From an uncultured Opitutaceae bacterium (GTDB lineage: Bacteria; Verrucomicrobiota; Verrucomicrobiia; Opitutales; Opitutaceae), in contig OX638348.1 of the NCBI GenBank assembly GCA_951813085.1, forward strand, positions 3,295,627 through 3,359,626: a stretch of DNA of 64,000 bases, written 5' to 3'. Position numbers and translations under genes: made by a program. Shown piece after piece: positions 53,504 through 63,254 of this stretch (within the stretch, counting starts at the first letter, position 1; each line of letters opens with the position of its first letter). The notes beneath the pieces were generated by a model that had not been told where the DNA came from, did not search any database, and saw only the letters and a list, made by a program, of their open reading frames with translations.

Positions 53504-53863
53504 ATGAAACTGATTTTCGTATATAACGCAGACACCGGCGTATTCAATGCCATCACCGACGCCATCCACAAAGTCATGTCGCCCGACACCTACGAGTGTC
53601 GCCTGTGCCAAATCACATACGGCATGACGAGCATGCAAAACGCATGGCGCGAGTTCCTGAGCGATATCGAGGGAGAAAAGGTCTTCTTGCACCGGAATGA
53701 ATTCCAGAAACAGCATCCTGATATTCCCGCGAATCTCCCGGCGATCTTCACGGAGGAGATGGGGCAGCTCTATCCATTCCTTACCGCGGAGGAGATCAAC
53801 GAATGCTCGGATTTGGAATCCCTTATGGAGACAGTCAAAAGCAAGCTTTCCACCAAGGGATAA
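53504..53863 (+). CDS. Conserved hypothetical, short cytosolic protein
   Basis: 119 residues, start MKLIFVYNADTGVFNAITD, a form seen in small conserved proteins of unknown role; CRLCQITYG holds a CxxC, and AWREFLSDIEGEKVFLHRNEF, FPFLTAEEINE-like YPFLTAEEINECSDLE follow. No catalytic motif known to me. Stands alone; the 187 bases downstream to dctP hold no gene, only a possible imperfect hairpin right after the stop. Confidence 0.75.
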   Translation: MKLIFVYNADTGVFNAITDAIHKVMSPDTYECRLCQITYGMTSMQNAWREFLSDIEGEKVFLHRNEFQKQHPDIPANLPAIFTEEMGQLYPFLTAEEINECSDLESLMETVKSKLSTKG

Positions 53864-54050
53864 GCGGCAGTCGGTCTTTTTAGGATGCTGACCGGCTGAT
53901 CGAGCATAGGACTGCGTCAATCTCAAGCCCGCAAAAAGAGGTTGCGGTAGGAGAGCGCACGCTTGAGCATGCAAATCACGAGCGACCGCATGTCCTCGGT
54001 TTGGCGCGCCATCGCAATTCTTTCCCTATACTCATACACTCCCTCTCGCT

Positions 54051-55127
54051 ATGCCAAAATTCACCATCAGTATCCTATGCGCAGCCGGAATCATCCTCAC
54101 AAGCTGCGGAGGACCCGCATCGACCAATGAATCCGGGTCTCAGGCAACCGAACGCAAAACACGGATTGAAGTAGCCAGTTTCGTTCCCCTTTCAGTGAAC
54201 GTTCTTGGAGAGCAAATGACCCATATCGTCGAGGAGCTTTCTGCAGTTAGCGGCGGCAATTTGGAACTGGAAATTTTTGAGCCCAACGCGCTGGTAGGTC
54301 CTCTGGAAATACTAGATGCCGTATCCGATGGGAAGGTTGATGCCGGTTATGGATCGTCTGGATTTTGGGCTGGCAAGATCCCCGCCGCTCCTTTGTTCGC
54401 CGCCATACCTTTCGGTCCCGATACCTCGGAATTTTTATCCTGGCTCTACCATGGAAATGGAATGGATCTGTATCAGGAAATGTATGATATGAATGGATTC
54501 GATGTTAAAGTAATCGTATGCGCCATGCTCCCGCCTGAGACAAGTGGATGGTTCGCCGACGAGATCAATTCCGTCGACGATTTGAAGGATCTGAAAATGA
54601 GATTCTTTGGGTTAGGAGGAATCGTAATGGGAAAACTGGGTGTATCCGTTTCAGTGCTACCGGGAGGAGAAATTTTTCCTGCATTAGAAAAGGGGGTGAT
54701 CGATGCGACAGAATATTCCTTGCCTACCGTGGACGAGAACCAAGGCTTTCACAAGCTGGTGAATTTTAATTATTTCCCCGGCTGGCACCAGCAGTCGACG
54801 ACCCACGAATTGATAATCAACAAGGGTTTTTGGAACAGTCTCTCTCCCACGCAGCAAGCGCAGATCGAAACGACCTGCCGCTCAAGCGTACTTCATGGCA
54901 TCGCCTACAGCGAGGCCATCCAATCCGCAGCGATGGCTCGCAATGCGGAGCGCGGCGTTCAAATTAAGCAATGGTCACCTGAAATGCTTGAGCAATTTCG
55001 AACTGCCTGGGAAGAAGTCGCCAACGAATACTCCGAAAACGATCCTTTCTTCAAGAAAGCATGGGAAGACTTGAAGGCGTTCCGAAGCGAATACTCCAAA
55101 TGGGCTGATAGGGCCTTCTTGCGCTAG
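54051..55127 (+). CDS. dctP: TRAP transporter substrate-binding lipoprotein
   Basis: Signal with lipobox (ILCAAGIILTSCGG), so it is anchored to the membrane and presents solute to the permease. DctP fold: ALVGPLEILDAVSDGKVDAGYG, FWAGKIPAAPLFAAIPFG, DLKMRFFGLGGIVMGKLGVS, DATEYSLPTVDENQGF and the Arg of the family's carboxylate site in LKDLKMRF. 358 residues. The sequence with DAGYGSSGFWAGK resembles the 2-oxoacid/mannonate-like groups, but the ligand cannot be named. First gene of dctPQM. Confidence 0.93.
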   Translation: MPKFTISILCAAGIILTSCGGPASTNESGSQATERKTRIEVASFVPLSVNVLGEQMTHIVEELSAVSGGNLELEIFEPNALVGPLEILDAVSDGKVDAGYGSSGFWAGKIPAAPLFAAIPFGPDTSEFLSWLYHGNGMDLYQEMYDMNGFDVKVIVCAMLPPETSGWFADEINSVDDLKDLKMRFFGLGGIVMGKLGVSVSVLPGGEIFPALEKGVIDATEYSLPTVDENQGFHKLVNFNYFPGWHQQSTTHELIINKGFWNSLSPTQQAQIETTCRSSVLHGIAYSEAIQSAAMARNAERGVQIKQWSPEMLEQFRTAWEEVANEYSENDPFFKKAWEDLKAFRSEYSKWADRAFLR

Positions 55128-55161
55128 AGTCACGCGATTGAGCAGTATAAAGAGTTCTCTG

Positions 55162-55671
55162 ATGAAAGCGCTGGCCAATCGTATTGAAAAGCTGATCACA
55201 TTGATTGGCAGTATCGGCGCCTGGTCGATCGGTGTGCTTCTGTTAGCAATCGTAACGCAAGTAATTCTACGCTACGCCTTTGGAATAACGAACACGACGC
55301 TCGAGGATTCCCTTTGGTATCTATTCGCGTCCACTCTCGTCCTCGGCCTGTCTTATGCAATGACGCACGACGCCCATGTACGAGTGGATTTCATTTATCA
55401 GCGCTATTCGCCCAAGACAAAGAGACGAGTGGATATCATCGGAATCGGTTTATGCGCCATCCCATTGTATGCGTTTCTGCTTTGGCATGGCTGGGACTAT
55501 GCGGCGAAGTCGTTTTCCATCAACGAGAGTTCCCCGAACCCAGGGGGAATGCCATGGCTTTGGATGGTCAAAGGGCTGCTTCCATTCAGCTGTCTCCTCC
55601 TCCTAGTCGAGTCGATGGCTCGAATCGTTCTTTTGGCCACCGATCGGTCTCCTGAATCGCATGGATCCTAG
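55162..55671 (+). CDS. dctQ: TRAP transporter small permease
   Basis: 169 residues from MKALANRIEKL (a TTG at 55138 would add 8), four helices: ITLIGSIGAWSIGVLLLAIV, YLFASTLVLGLSYAM, VDIIGIGLCAIPLYAFLL and LLPFSCLLLLVESMARIV. DDAHVRVDFIY-like HDAHVRVDFIYQRYSP is the family signature. Its stop overlaps dctM by 11 bases. Confidence 0.92.
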   Translation: MKALANRIEKLITLIGSIGAWSIGVLLLAIVTQVILRYAFGITNTTLEDSLWYLFASTLVLGLSYAMTHDAHVRVDFIYQRYSPKTKRRVDIIGIGLCAIPLYAFLLWHGWDYAAKSFSINESSPNPGGMPWLWMVKGLLPFSCLLLLVESMARIVLLATDRSPESHGS

Positions 55672-57052
55672 CACAGTACTGATATTCGCCCTTTTGGGCC
55701 TGTTCATCGGCCTGCTCTTTCTCGGGGTACCGGTAGGATTTTCACTTGGAGGATCCGCAATCGCAATCACTGCGTTCGCGGTAGTTCTCGACACAGTATT
55801 CGGCGTGTACACCGGCCTTAGCTTCCTGCGGTTTTCCATCGTCGTCGATCGCGTATTCGGCATCATGAAGAATGAGGTCCTAGTCGCGTTGCCCATGTTC
55901 ATATTGATGGGCAACGTGCTCGATCAATCGGGAGTCGCGGAAAAGATGATGCGGGCGCAGCAGCGATTGCTGGGTCGCGTATCGGGAGGACTCGCTATCG
56001 GAGTGACCTTGATGGGAATTCTTTTGGCTGCATCCACAGGGATTATCGGCGCCTCCGTCGTCCTGCTTGGAACGCTGACCCTTCCGGCGATGATGCAAGT
56101 AAAGTACTCCCCCGCCTTCGCGACAGGCACGGTCTGCAGCGCCGGCACCCTGGGGATATTGATCCCCCCTAGCATCATGCTGATCCTCATGTCGACCCAG
56201 CTGGATGTTTCGACCGGGGACCTATTCATGGGCGCAGTCATGCCGGGCCTCCTCCTGTCTAGCCTGTATCTAGTTTATATATTCATCTACGCTCGCGCCA
56301 ATCCCAAGGCCGCTCCAAAGCCAGAGGAAGCGGATGCGCTTACTTTGAAAGATTGGATTGATCTGGCGCTAGCGATACTTCCCGCAGTGTTCCTGATCAT
56401 GCTTGTGCTCGGATCGATCTTCTTCGGGGTCGCGACCCCGACTGAATCCAGCGGAATGGGAGCCCTCGGCGCCATGCTCCTGGCCCTATCGAACAAGCGA
56501 CTCAATCTCAGCGGATTCCGCAAATCGCTAAAGGGGACCTTGAGCACAATGGGCTTCTTGGCCGCGATCTTCATTGGCGCCACCTGCTTCTCGCTTGTAC
56601 TGAGACGGCTCGGTGGAGACGAGATGATCGCAAATGCGATAATTGGAGTCGGATCCGGAGACTACGGGACGATATTCGTCATTCTCCTCATCATTTTTGC
56701 GCTGGGTTTCTTCCTCGAATGGATCGAGATCACCATGATCATGCTCCCTATCGTCGCCCCTATCATCGTGCAGATGGATTTCGCATGGCTTGCTGAAAGC
56801 GGCATGGACGCATCATCAAAGCCCGCCCTCATTTGGTTCGCAATCCTATGCGCTGTCGCGTTGCAGACGTCCTTCCTCACGCCACCGGTCGGGTTCGCTC
56901 TCTTCTACATCAAAGGCGTCTGCCCACCCGGGGTGACGCTCAAGCATATCTACCGCGGAGTTGTACCCTTTATCATAATACAGCTCATCGCTCTAGCCTT
57001 GGTTGTGGCTTTCCCCAAAATGGTTACCTGGCTGCCCGGAATAAGCTATTGA
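55661..57052 (+). CDS. dctM: TRAP transporter large permease
   Basis: 463 residues, about 12 helices. Signature segments: PMFILMGNVLDQSGVAEKMM, GILLAASTGIIGASVVLLG, SAGTLGILIPPSIMLILMS, FFGVATPTESSGMGALGA and EWIEITMIMLPIVAPII. Completes a sodium-driven TRAP uptake system with dctP and dctQ. Confidence 0.95.
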   Translation: MDPSTVLIFALLGLFIGLLFLGVPVGFSLGGSAIAITAFAVVLDTVFGVYTGLSFLRFSIVVDRVFGIMKNEVLVALPMFILMGNVLDQSGVAEKMMRAQQRLLGRVSGGLAIGVTLMGILLAASTGIIGASVVLLGTLTLPAMMQVKYSPAFATGTVCSAGTLGILIPPSIMLILMSTQLDVSTGDLFMGAVMPGLLLSSLYLVYIFIYARANPKAAPKPEEADALTLKDWIDLALAILPAVFLIMLVLGSIFFGVATPTESSGMGALGAMLLALSNKRLNLSGFRKSLKGTLSTMGFLAAIFIGATCFSLVLRRLGGDEMIANAIIGVGSGDYGTIFVILLIIFALGFFLEWIEITMIMLPIVAPIIVQMDFAWLAESGMDASSKPALIWFAILCAVALQTSFLTPPVGFALFYIKGVCPPGVTLKHIYRGVVPFIIIQLIALALVVAFPKMVTWLPGISY

Positions 57053-57081
57053 TGAAATGGCGAAGTTACGTCGCTTCTAGT

Positions 57082-58353
57082 TCACTCATCAGTAGTTCGC
57101 GTTTTCGCTAGCATAAGCCATAATCCGAGCGCGAATAGCGCGGGCACCACAGCCATGCCGATCCGTTGGCTAGAGAAGCTTGCCGTAAGCGCCCCGCATA
57201 GCAATGGCCCGAGAAAGGAAGTCGCCTTGCCGGAAAATGCGAAGAACCCGAAAAATTCGTTCACTTTTTCCGCAGGAGCGATCCGGCTCAGGTAAGCCCT
57301 GCTAGCCGATTGGTTGGGTCCGATAAAAATCCCTAGCACGATAGCGCAGGCCCAGAAGCCAACCTTCCCCGTTACGAACACTGCTGCAGCGCTGCTCGCC
57401 AAGAGGCATACGAGCGATATGATGATCGTCATGCGACTGCCAATACGGTCTTCGATAAATGAAAACACGAAGGCTCCCATTCCCGCGCACACGTTCAAGG
57501 CAACTCCGAAGACCAAGATCTCCTTGGGTTCAAACTCGAAGGTTCCTGCAGCGTAAATCGCCCCAAAAGTAAAGGCCGTGACCAAGGCGTCATTGTAGAA
57601 TACGCGGGCAACGAAAAGCCAAAACACGTTGCGATAGCTTTGAATATGGCGAAAGGTTTCGGATAGGCGGGCGACCGCCTGCTTAGCGATTTCTCCAGTC
57701 CCTTGAGCCGGTCGAGGCTTCCGCTGGTCCTTCACCCAAAGGAGCATCGGCAGACTGAAGACAACTACCCAGACGCCCACGAGTAGGTTGGTTGCCCGAA
57801 CATTTACATAGCTATCGTCAGCCAACCCAAACAAGGGGGTCTCGCGGCCTATAAAGACGTAAAGCGAAAGCACCAGGCAGATCAGTCCTCCGAGATATCC
57901 TGCCGCAAACGCTTGGCCCGAGATTCGCCCATGCTCGTCTTTAGGAGCGAGCTCGGGGAGGAAGGCATTGTTGAATACGATGGCAAGCTCTACCGAAACG
58001 GTCCCGATTCCAAATACGATCGCTGCGAGAATTACATCGCCCGGACCCGGAAAAAACAGCGCGAACGAGGCAGCTGCGCAGAGGGAGATGAAAACCCCCA
58101 TCATCCTGCGTTTCCAGCCGTAGGCATCCGCGATCGCTCCCAGAGCTGGCGACAGCAGTCCAATCGACAACGAGGCAATCGCCACGGTCACACCCCAGAC
58201 GAATATGCCTGTCTCATCGTCCGATGCGATCGTCGACGTAAAGAAGGTGGCATAGACGAACGTCCCAACAATCGTTCCATAAGCGGAATTCGCGAAGTCG
58301 AAACAGGCCCAGGAGATTATGCGGCGCTTGCGATCAGAACTCACGGCATTCAC
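57082..58353 (-). CDS. MFS permease of the UMF1/Atg22 type
   Basis: 423 residues, 12 helices; N-terminus RRIISWACFDFANSAYGTIVGTFV is the Atg22/UMF1 signature (WxxYDFANSxY), with SPALGAIADAYGWKRRMM as the MFS A-motif loop and GPNQSASRAYLSRIAPAEKVNEFFGF later on. Substrate unknown; amino acids or peptides are usual for yeast Atg22. Convergent with dctM and divergent from terC. The frame is intact. Confidence 0.9.
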   Translation of the reverse strand: MNAVSSDRKRRIISWACFDFANSAYGTIVGTFVYATFFTSTIASDDETGIFVWGVTVAIASLSIGLLSPALGAIADAYGWKRRMMGVFISLCAAASFALFFPGPGDVILAAIVFGIGTVSVELAIVFNNAFLPELAPKDEHGRISGQAFAAGYLGGLICLVLSLYVFIGRETPLFGLADDSYVNVRATNLLVGVWVVVFSLPMLLWVKDQRKPRPAQGTGEIAKQAVARLSETFRHIQSYRNVFWLFVARVFYNDALVTAFTFGAIYAAGTFEFEPKEILVFGVALNVCAGMGAFVFSFIEDRIGSRMTIIISLVCLLASSAAAVFVTGKVGFWACAIVLGIFIGPNQSASRAYLSRIAPAEKVNEFFGFFAFSGKATSFLGPLLCGALTASFSSQRIGMAVVPALFALGLWLMLAKTRTTDE

Positions 58354-58473
58354 ATAAACGCCAGGCTCGGGGAAATTGCAAGGTCACTTCCAAACGACGT
58401 TGCAGGCGAAGGCAACTGCAAGCGCATCAGGAGATTGCCTTCACTGCCCCATCGCGTATACCTCCAAGTCCAT

Positions 58474-59058
58474 ATGGCGGATTCCATCGCAATACTCGCC
58501 CTGCTGATTGGCCTCGAGCTCGTGCTGGGCGTCGACAATATCTTGGTTATCACGATTTTCGTCAGCAGGCTGCCGGAGGAAAAGCGCAACATGGCTCGCG
58601 TGATCGGACTCGCGGTGGCATTGATCGCTCGAGTCGGCGTGCTTGCGCTATTGCTCGCGCTCTCCGGTCTCAAGGATCCTGTCCTATCAAAGTTCTCCAT
58701 TCGCGACCTGATCTTGATCATTGGAGGGCTGTTCCTCTTGTTCAAGGCGGTCAAGGAGATCCATCATACGGTTGAAGGAGCCGACGTGGCGCACGGTCCG
58801 AAAGGAGGGAAAGCAGGCGTTACCTCGATCATCATCCAAATCGTGCTATTGGATATCGTTTTCTCGGTCGACTCTGTGATCACCGCAATCGGGCTCACCG
58901 ACACTCTCTGGATTATCATTACCTCAGTGATTGTATCCTTTTTGGCCATACTCATATTCGCCAAGCCAATCGGAGAGTACATCCTCAAGCGTCCCGCTCT
59001 CAAGATTCTCGCGCTTCAAGTCGCGGCTCATCAAGTCATTCAAGGCCGCTCGCGGTGA
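58474..59058 (+). CDS. TerC-family membrane protein, C-terminally truncated
   Basis: 194 residues from MADSIAILALLIGLELVLGVDN; relatives are about 230-250. LGVDNILVITIFVSRLP, GLFLLFKAVKEIHHTVEG and LLDIVFSVDSVITAIGL carry the acidic residues of this putative metal transporter family. Homology runs to EYILKRPALKILAL and then ends; QVAAHQVIQGRSR comes from DNA that encodes the GpsA C-terminus on the other strand. The last helices are therefore missing. The frame overlaps the gpsA frame by 135 bases, a sign of a deletion between the two genes. Confidence 0.85.
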   Translation: MADSIAILALLIGLELVLGVDNILVITIFVSRLPEEKRNMARVIGLAVALIARVGVLALLLALSGLKDPVLSKFSIRDLILIIGGLFLLFKAVKEIHHTVEGADVAHGPKGGKAGVTSIIIQIVLLDIVFSVDSVITAIGLTDTLWIIITSVIVSFLAILIFAKPIGEYILKRPALKILALQVAAHQVIQGRSR

Positions 59059-60011
59059 TTTCCCTGAATACAAGATCTGGTACACCTGCTCGAGTATTGG
59101 CGCCTCAATCCCCTTAGATTCCAGCAGCTCATAGAACGACCTCGCAGTACGGTAACCCTCGACGGCTGTATTCTGCGACTCGATAATTTCCTCCGCCGTC
59201 TGTCCTTTGGCGATCGATTCCCCAAAGGTTCGATTGCGGCTCCAGTCTCCATGGCAAGTCGCCACCAGATCGCCGAACCCACTGAGTCCGTAGAAAGTCT
59301 CGTCGCGAGCGCCCAAGCCTTTCCCGACGCGGACCATCTCGGCAAGGGCTCGGGTAAGCAATGCCGCTTGGGCATTGTCGCCCAGCGCCAAGCCCTGACA
59401 GCAATCGGCAGCGATCGCATAGACATTTTTCAAGCAGCCGCCAATCTCCACCCCTTTCAGATCCTCGCTCAAATAAATTCGCATGCTGGGTCTGCTCAGC
59501 GCAGATTGGGTAGCAGCGACGATCGGCGGATCGGATTCGCAAGCGAGCGTCATGGCTGCCGGTTGACCCCGGCCACCTCCCGCGCAAAGGTCGGTCCAGA
59601 GAGGCTCCCTACCCAATCGTCGGCAAATGCATCCTTGACTAGGGCGCACGGCGTTTTCTCCGATTCCAATTCAAGCCCCTTCGCAAGGCTTACGAAAAGA
59701 CGCTTCTCGCCCTCGTGATCGATCGCTACCAAGCGCTCAAGCCATGGCCGGAACGCATAGGAGGGCATACCCAGGAATACGACTTCGGATCCGCCCAACG
59801 CCGATTCGAGCGACGATTCGATTCCGATCGTTGGAGGCAACGGGCATCCCGGCAAGTAAGTCGCGTTCTCGCCTCGCTCTCGCATGGCCTGCGCCTGCTT
59901 CTCTCGTCGGGGGATGAGCGTAACAACATGTCCCTCACGGTCCAAATGGATAGCCATCGCAGTTCCCCAAGCGCCTGCACCGCAGATCGCTACCTTCAGT
60001 TTTTCGTCCAT
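58924..60011 (-). pseudogene. gpsA: Glycerol-3-phosphate dehydrogenase, one-base frameshift
   Basis: Makes glycerol-3-phosphate for phospholipids. From ATG 60011: MDEKLKVAICGAGAWGTAMA (NAD-binding), SLAKGLELE and LSGPTFAREVAG, where the frame breaks at 59565. Adding one G to GCCGGGGTCAACC restores GGQPAAMTLACESD and the rest: GGCLKNVYAIAADCCQGLALG, GLSGFGDLVATC, SRNRTFGE. Beyond the natural end (LMSRDLKRE) it reads on through terC antisense. A single base lost in a G run, in a gene usually essential, could be an assembly error or a phase-variable tract. Confidence 0.85.
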
Positions 60012-60235
60012 TGTTCGGTTTCTACCAACCGTCCTCTCTCCATGGCAATCCATCAAACAAGGGATCCCGCGATTCTCAATCCTCGACGTTCTTCAATGAT
60101 TGTAATCGGAATTCGCTTAGCTCCCGTAGGCCTGACCGTCCTTTGCGACTAAAACAACCGCGATCGGCTGAATATTGAACGGCAACGACCGATTAACTGC
60201 TTGATTAAATACGGTCGAGATCCCTTATTAGAATT

Positions 60236-60499
60236 ATGCTCAGTTTTCTAGGAAATATGCTTCGCAAGAAACGCGTTCGAAACGACGCGCTCCTTGACAG
60301 CAATTCCGAAGATTTCCGAATGCAAAACGCTCAATTTGTCAGCTTTTTGCAGAAGAGCGGGTTTCGCAAGCGGCAGCTCGACAAGCATGAGAAGTCGAAG
60401 CGATTCAAGCGATTGGTCGCGGTGAGCTTTGCCTGGCTCCTATGCGCAGGAATTCTCTGGGTCGTTGTCGAGAGCGCCCAGGCTCTCGAGCTGTTTTAG
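60236..60499 (+). CDS. Small tail-anchored hypothetical protein
   Basis: 87 residues, strongly basic N-terminal two thirds (MLRKKRVRNDALL, KSGFRKRQLDKHEKSKRFKR), then one helix LVAVSFAWLLCAGILWVVV and a short tail. Frame intact; the 224-base gap before it (60012-60235) should contain its promoter and that of gpsA. It converges on sdhB, 24 bases apart. No family recognised. Confidence 0.6.
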   Translation: MLSFLGNMLRKKRVRNDALLDSNSEDFRMQNAQFVSFLQKSGFRKRQLDKHEKSKRFKRLVAVSFAWLLCAGILWVVVESAQALELF

Positions 60500-60523
60500 G
60501 AAAGCGACGCTTCCCCGTTTCCC

Positions 60524-61288
60524 TTACAGGGCACTCGCCTTGAAAGCGCTCTTCACGCTCGCAGCCAAGTAGTCTCGATTCAGTTTCGAGATGAATTCTT
60601 CGCTTATCAGTTTCGGGCAGGCTGCCGAGCATTCATACTGATTCGTGCAATTGCCGAAACCGGCTTCATCCATCGTCGCTACCATGTTCAGAACGCGTGA
60701 ATCCTTTTCCGGCTGGCCCTGAGGCAGCAGATTGAGCTGGCCGGCTTTCGCCGAGACGAAAAGCATCGCGGAAGAGTTCTTGCAAGCAGCGACGCACGCG
60801 CCGCAGCCTATGCACGCCGCCGCATCCATCGCCAAATCCGCAATCTCCTTGCCAATCGGCAGCGCGTTCGCGTCTTCGCAACTTCCCGTCCGGGCCGTAA
60901 TAAAACCGCCGGCCTGCACAACGGAGTCAAACGCTGAACGATCGGTAATCAGATCCTTCTGGACCGGAAACGCGCTTGCGCGGAAAGGCTCGACCGTAAT
61001 GAGGTCGCCATCGTTAAAGCTGCGCATATAGGTTTGGCAGGTAGTCACGCCCGTTTCAGGGCCATGAGGCTTACCGTCAATCATGCATGAGCAGGTCCCG
61101 CAGATTCCCTCGCGGCAATCATGGGCGAATGCGATGGGGTCTTCCCCTTTCGTGGTCAGGTCCTCATTGACGACATCCAGCATCTCCAGAAAGGACATGT
61201 TCGGGTTGAGCCCTTCCGCTTCGTACTCTTCAAACTTGCCAGCGGAATCGCCGTCCTTCTGTCGCCAAACGCGTAATGTTACTTTCAT
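60524..61288 (-). CDS. sdhB: Succinate dehydrogenase/fumarate reductase iron-sulfur subunit
   Basis: Carries the three iron-sulfur clusters of complex II. CREGICGTCSC (2Fe-2S), CIGCGACVAAC (4Fe-4S) and CTNQYECSAACPK (3Fe-4S) are intact. 254 residues from MKVTLRVWRQKDGD. It belongs to the b558-type (Bacteroides/Chlamydia-like) branch. Last gene of sdhC-A-B, 35 bases after sdhA. Confidence 0.96.
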   Translation of the reverse strand: MKVTLRVWRQKDGDSAGKFEEYEAEGLNPNMSFLEMLDVVNEDLTTKGEDPIAFAHDCREGICGTCSCMIDGKPHGPETGVTTCQTYMRSFNDGDLITVEPFRASAFPVQKDLITDRSAFDSVVQAGGFITARTGSCEDANALPIGKEIADLAMDAAACIGCGACVAACKNSSAMLFVSAKAGQLNLLPQGQPEKDSRVLNMVATMDEAGFGNCTNQYECSAACPKLISEEFISKLNRDYLAASVKSAFKASAL

Positions 61289-61323
61289 GGATCTAGCAGC
61301 GTTAAAGTGTTCTCCCAAAAATG

Positions 61324-63240
61324 TTATTTGTAGCTTCGCGTAACCATTTTAACGGCATCGTATTCCAACGTTTCCTTATGCAGCGCGGGCGCCTCTCCCT
61401 TGCCCTTCCATTCCCAGGCCGCTACATGGGCGCAATTTTCATCGTCCCGTTTCGCTTCTCCATCCGGGTATTGATGCTCTTCACGGAAATGTCCGCCGCA
61501 GGATTCTTCCCGAGCCAATGCATCGCGACACATCAATTCGCCCAGCTCGAAAAAGTCGGATACGCGACCCGCTATTTCAAGCGACTGGTTCAAATTGTCT
61601 GCCGTCCCCGGTACGCAGACATCTTCGTCGAATTCCTGTCGCAACTCTGGAATCAACTTGATCGCTTCTTCCAACCCGCTCCGATTTCGAGCCATTCCGC
61701 ACTTGTCCCACATGATTTTGCCAAGCCGCTTGTGGAAGCTTCTTACAGTCTGCTTCCCATTGTTGCTCAGCAACGCATTGGTTCGATTCGCTACATCTTC
61801 CTCCGCCTTCACAAACTCCGGGTGATCAGTCGGAGGAGCGGGATCGCGAGGAACATCCGCAAGGTAATGCGGGATCGTATAAGGGAGTACGAAATATCCA
61901 TCCGCGAGACCCTGCATCAGCGCTGACGCTCCAAGACGATTGGCCCCATGATCCGAAAAGTTAGCTTCTCCCAGCACGAAACAGCCCGGTATCGAGCTCA
62001 TGAGATTATAGTCCACCCAAAGCCCACCCATGGTGTAGTGAACCGCTGGATATATTCGCATCGGTTGCTGGTACGCGCGCTCTCCGGTAATTTCGTGGTA
62101 GATATCGAACAAGTTCCCATACCGCTCCCTGATCGCGCTTTCTCCCAATCGAGCAATCGCATCCTTAAAATCTAGATACACGCCTAGGCCCGTCTCTCCC
62201 ACACCACGACCTTCATCGCAGGCTTCCTTGGCCGCCCTCGACGATATATCGCGAGGAGCCAAATTGCCAAAGCTCGGATATTTCCGCTCAAGATAGTAGT
62301 CGCGCTCATCTTCCGGAATTTGATCCGCGGGGCGATTGTCCCCTTTCTTCTTCGGAGCCCAGATTCGGCCATCGTTCCGGAGAGACTCGGACATCAAGGT
62401 CAGCTTCGATTGATATTCGCCAGAAACGGGGATGCAGGTCGGATGGATTTGCGTATAGCAAGGATTTGCGAATGCCGCGCCTTTTCGGTGGGCCCTCCAT
62501 GCTGCCGTGACATTGGAATTCAAGGCGTTCGTGGATAGATAAAAGACATTGCCGTATCCACCGGTCGCCAGCACCACAGCGTGAGCGGAATGACGCTCGA
62601 TCGCCCCTGTGATTACATTACGCGTAATAATTCCTCGAGCATGCCCGTCGATCAAGACGAGCTCGAGCATCTCATGGTTCGCGTTCATCCGGACGTTCCC
62701 CAGCCCGACTTGACGGCTCAGGCCTGAATAAGCGCCAAGTAGCAACTGCTGCCCCGTTTGTCCACGGGCGTAAAACGTGCGGGACACCTGGGCTCCTCCA
62801 AACGAGCGATTTGCGAGCAGGCCTCCATATTCGCGAGCGAAAGGTACGCCGAGAGCGACGCATTGATCGATAATATTCGCGCTTACCTGAGCCAACCGAT
62901 ATACATTCGCTTCTCTCGACCGAAAATCGCCCCCCTTGACTGTGTCATAGAAAAGTCGGTACACGCTGTCTCCATCATTCTGATAGTTCTTGGCGGCATT
63001 GATTCCTCCCTGAGCGGCTATGGAATGGGCACGGCGCGGGCTGTCATGAAACGTGAATGCATTTACGGAGTAGCCCAACTCGGCCAGCGTCGCAGCGGCA
63101 GACGCGCCCGCGAGGCCGGTACCGACTACGATTACTTCGTACTTCCGCTTGTTGGCCGGGTTAACAAGTTTCCCATCCATTACATGCTTATCCCACTTTT
63201 TCTCTAGCGGGCCGGAAGGAATTTTTGAGTCGAGTATCAT
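61324..63240 (-). CDS. sdhA: Succinate dehydrogenase/fumarate reductase flavoprotein subunit
   Basis: Oxidises succinate to fumarate with covalent [23 protein letters not shown] (FAD fold), [20 protein letters not shown] with the flavin-linked His, [32 protein letters not shown], and [13 protein letters not shown] with a [10 protein letters not shown] tail motif. 638 residues, typical of the b558 class. Intact. 14 bases from sdhC. Confidence 0.97.
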   Translation of the reverse strand: MILDSKIPSGPLEKKWDKHVMDGKLVNPANKRKYEVIVVGTGLAGASAAATLAELGYSVNAFTFHDSPRRAHSIAAQGGINAAKNYQNDGDSVYRLFYDTVKGGDFRSREANVYRLAQVSANIIDQCVALGVPFAREYGGLLANRSFGGAQVSRTFYARGQTGQQLLLGAYSGLSRQVGLGNVRMNANHEMLELVLIDGHARGIITRNVITGAIERHSAHAVVLATGGYGNVFYLSTNALNSNVTAAWRAHRKGAAFANPCYTQIHPTCIPVSGEYQSKLTLMSESLRNDGRIWAPKKKGDNRPADQIPEDERDYYLERKYPSFGNLAPRDISSRAAKEACDEGRGVGETGLGVYLDFKDAIARLGESAIRERYGNLFDIYHEITGERAYQQPMRIYPAVHYTMGGLWVDYNLMSSIPGCFVLGEANFSDHGANRLGASALMQGLADGYFVLPYTIPHYLADVPRDPAPPTDHPEFVKAEEDVANRTNALLSNNGKQTVRSFHKRLGKIMWDKCGMARNRSGLEEAIKLIPELRQEFDEDVCVPGTADNLNQSLEIAGRVSDFFELGELMCRDALAREESCGGHFREEHQYPDGEAKRDDENCAHVAAWEWKGKGEAPALHKETLEYDAVKMVTRSYK

Positions 63241-63254
63241 CTAGAGGGAATGGG

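Noticed and set aside
57913-58473. N-terminal extension of the TerC-like protein
   Set aside because: The open frame upstream of 58474 is antisense to the MFS gene and Arg/Gly-rich; relatives begin at the MADSIAIL-type start.
59558-59572. Programmed frameshift in gpsA
   Set aside because: The G run alone lacks a downstream structure or slippery heptamer, and gpsA is not known to use recoding.
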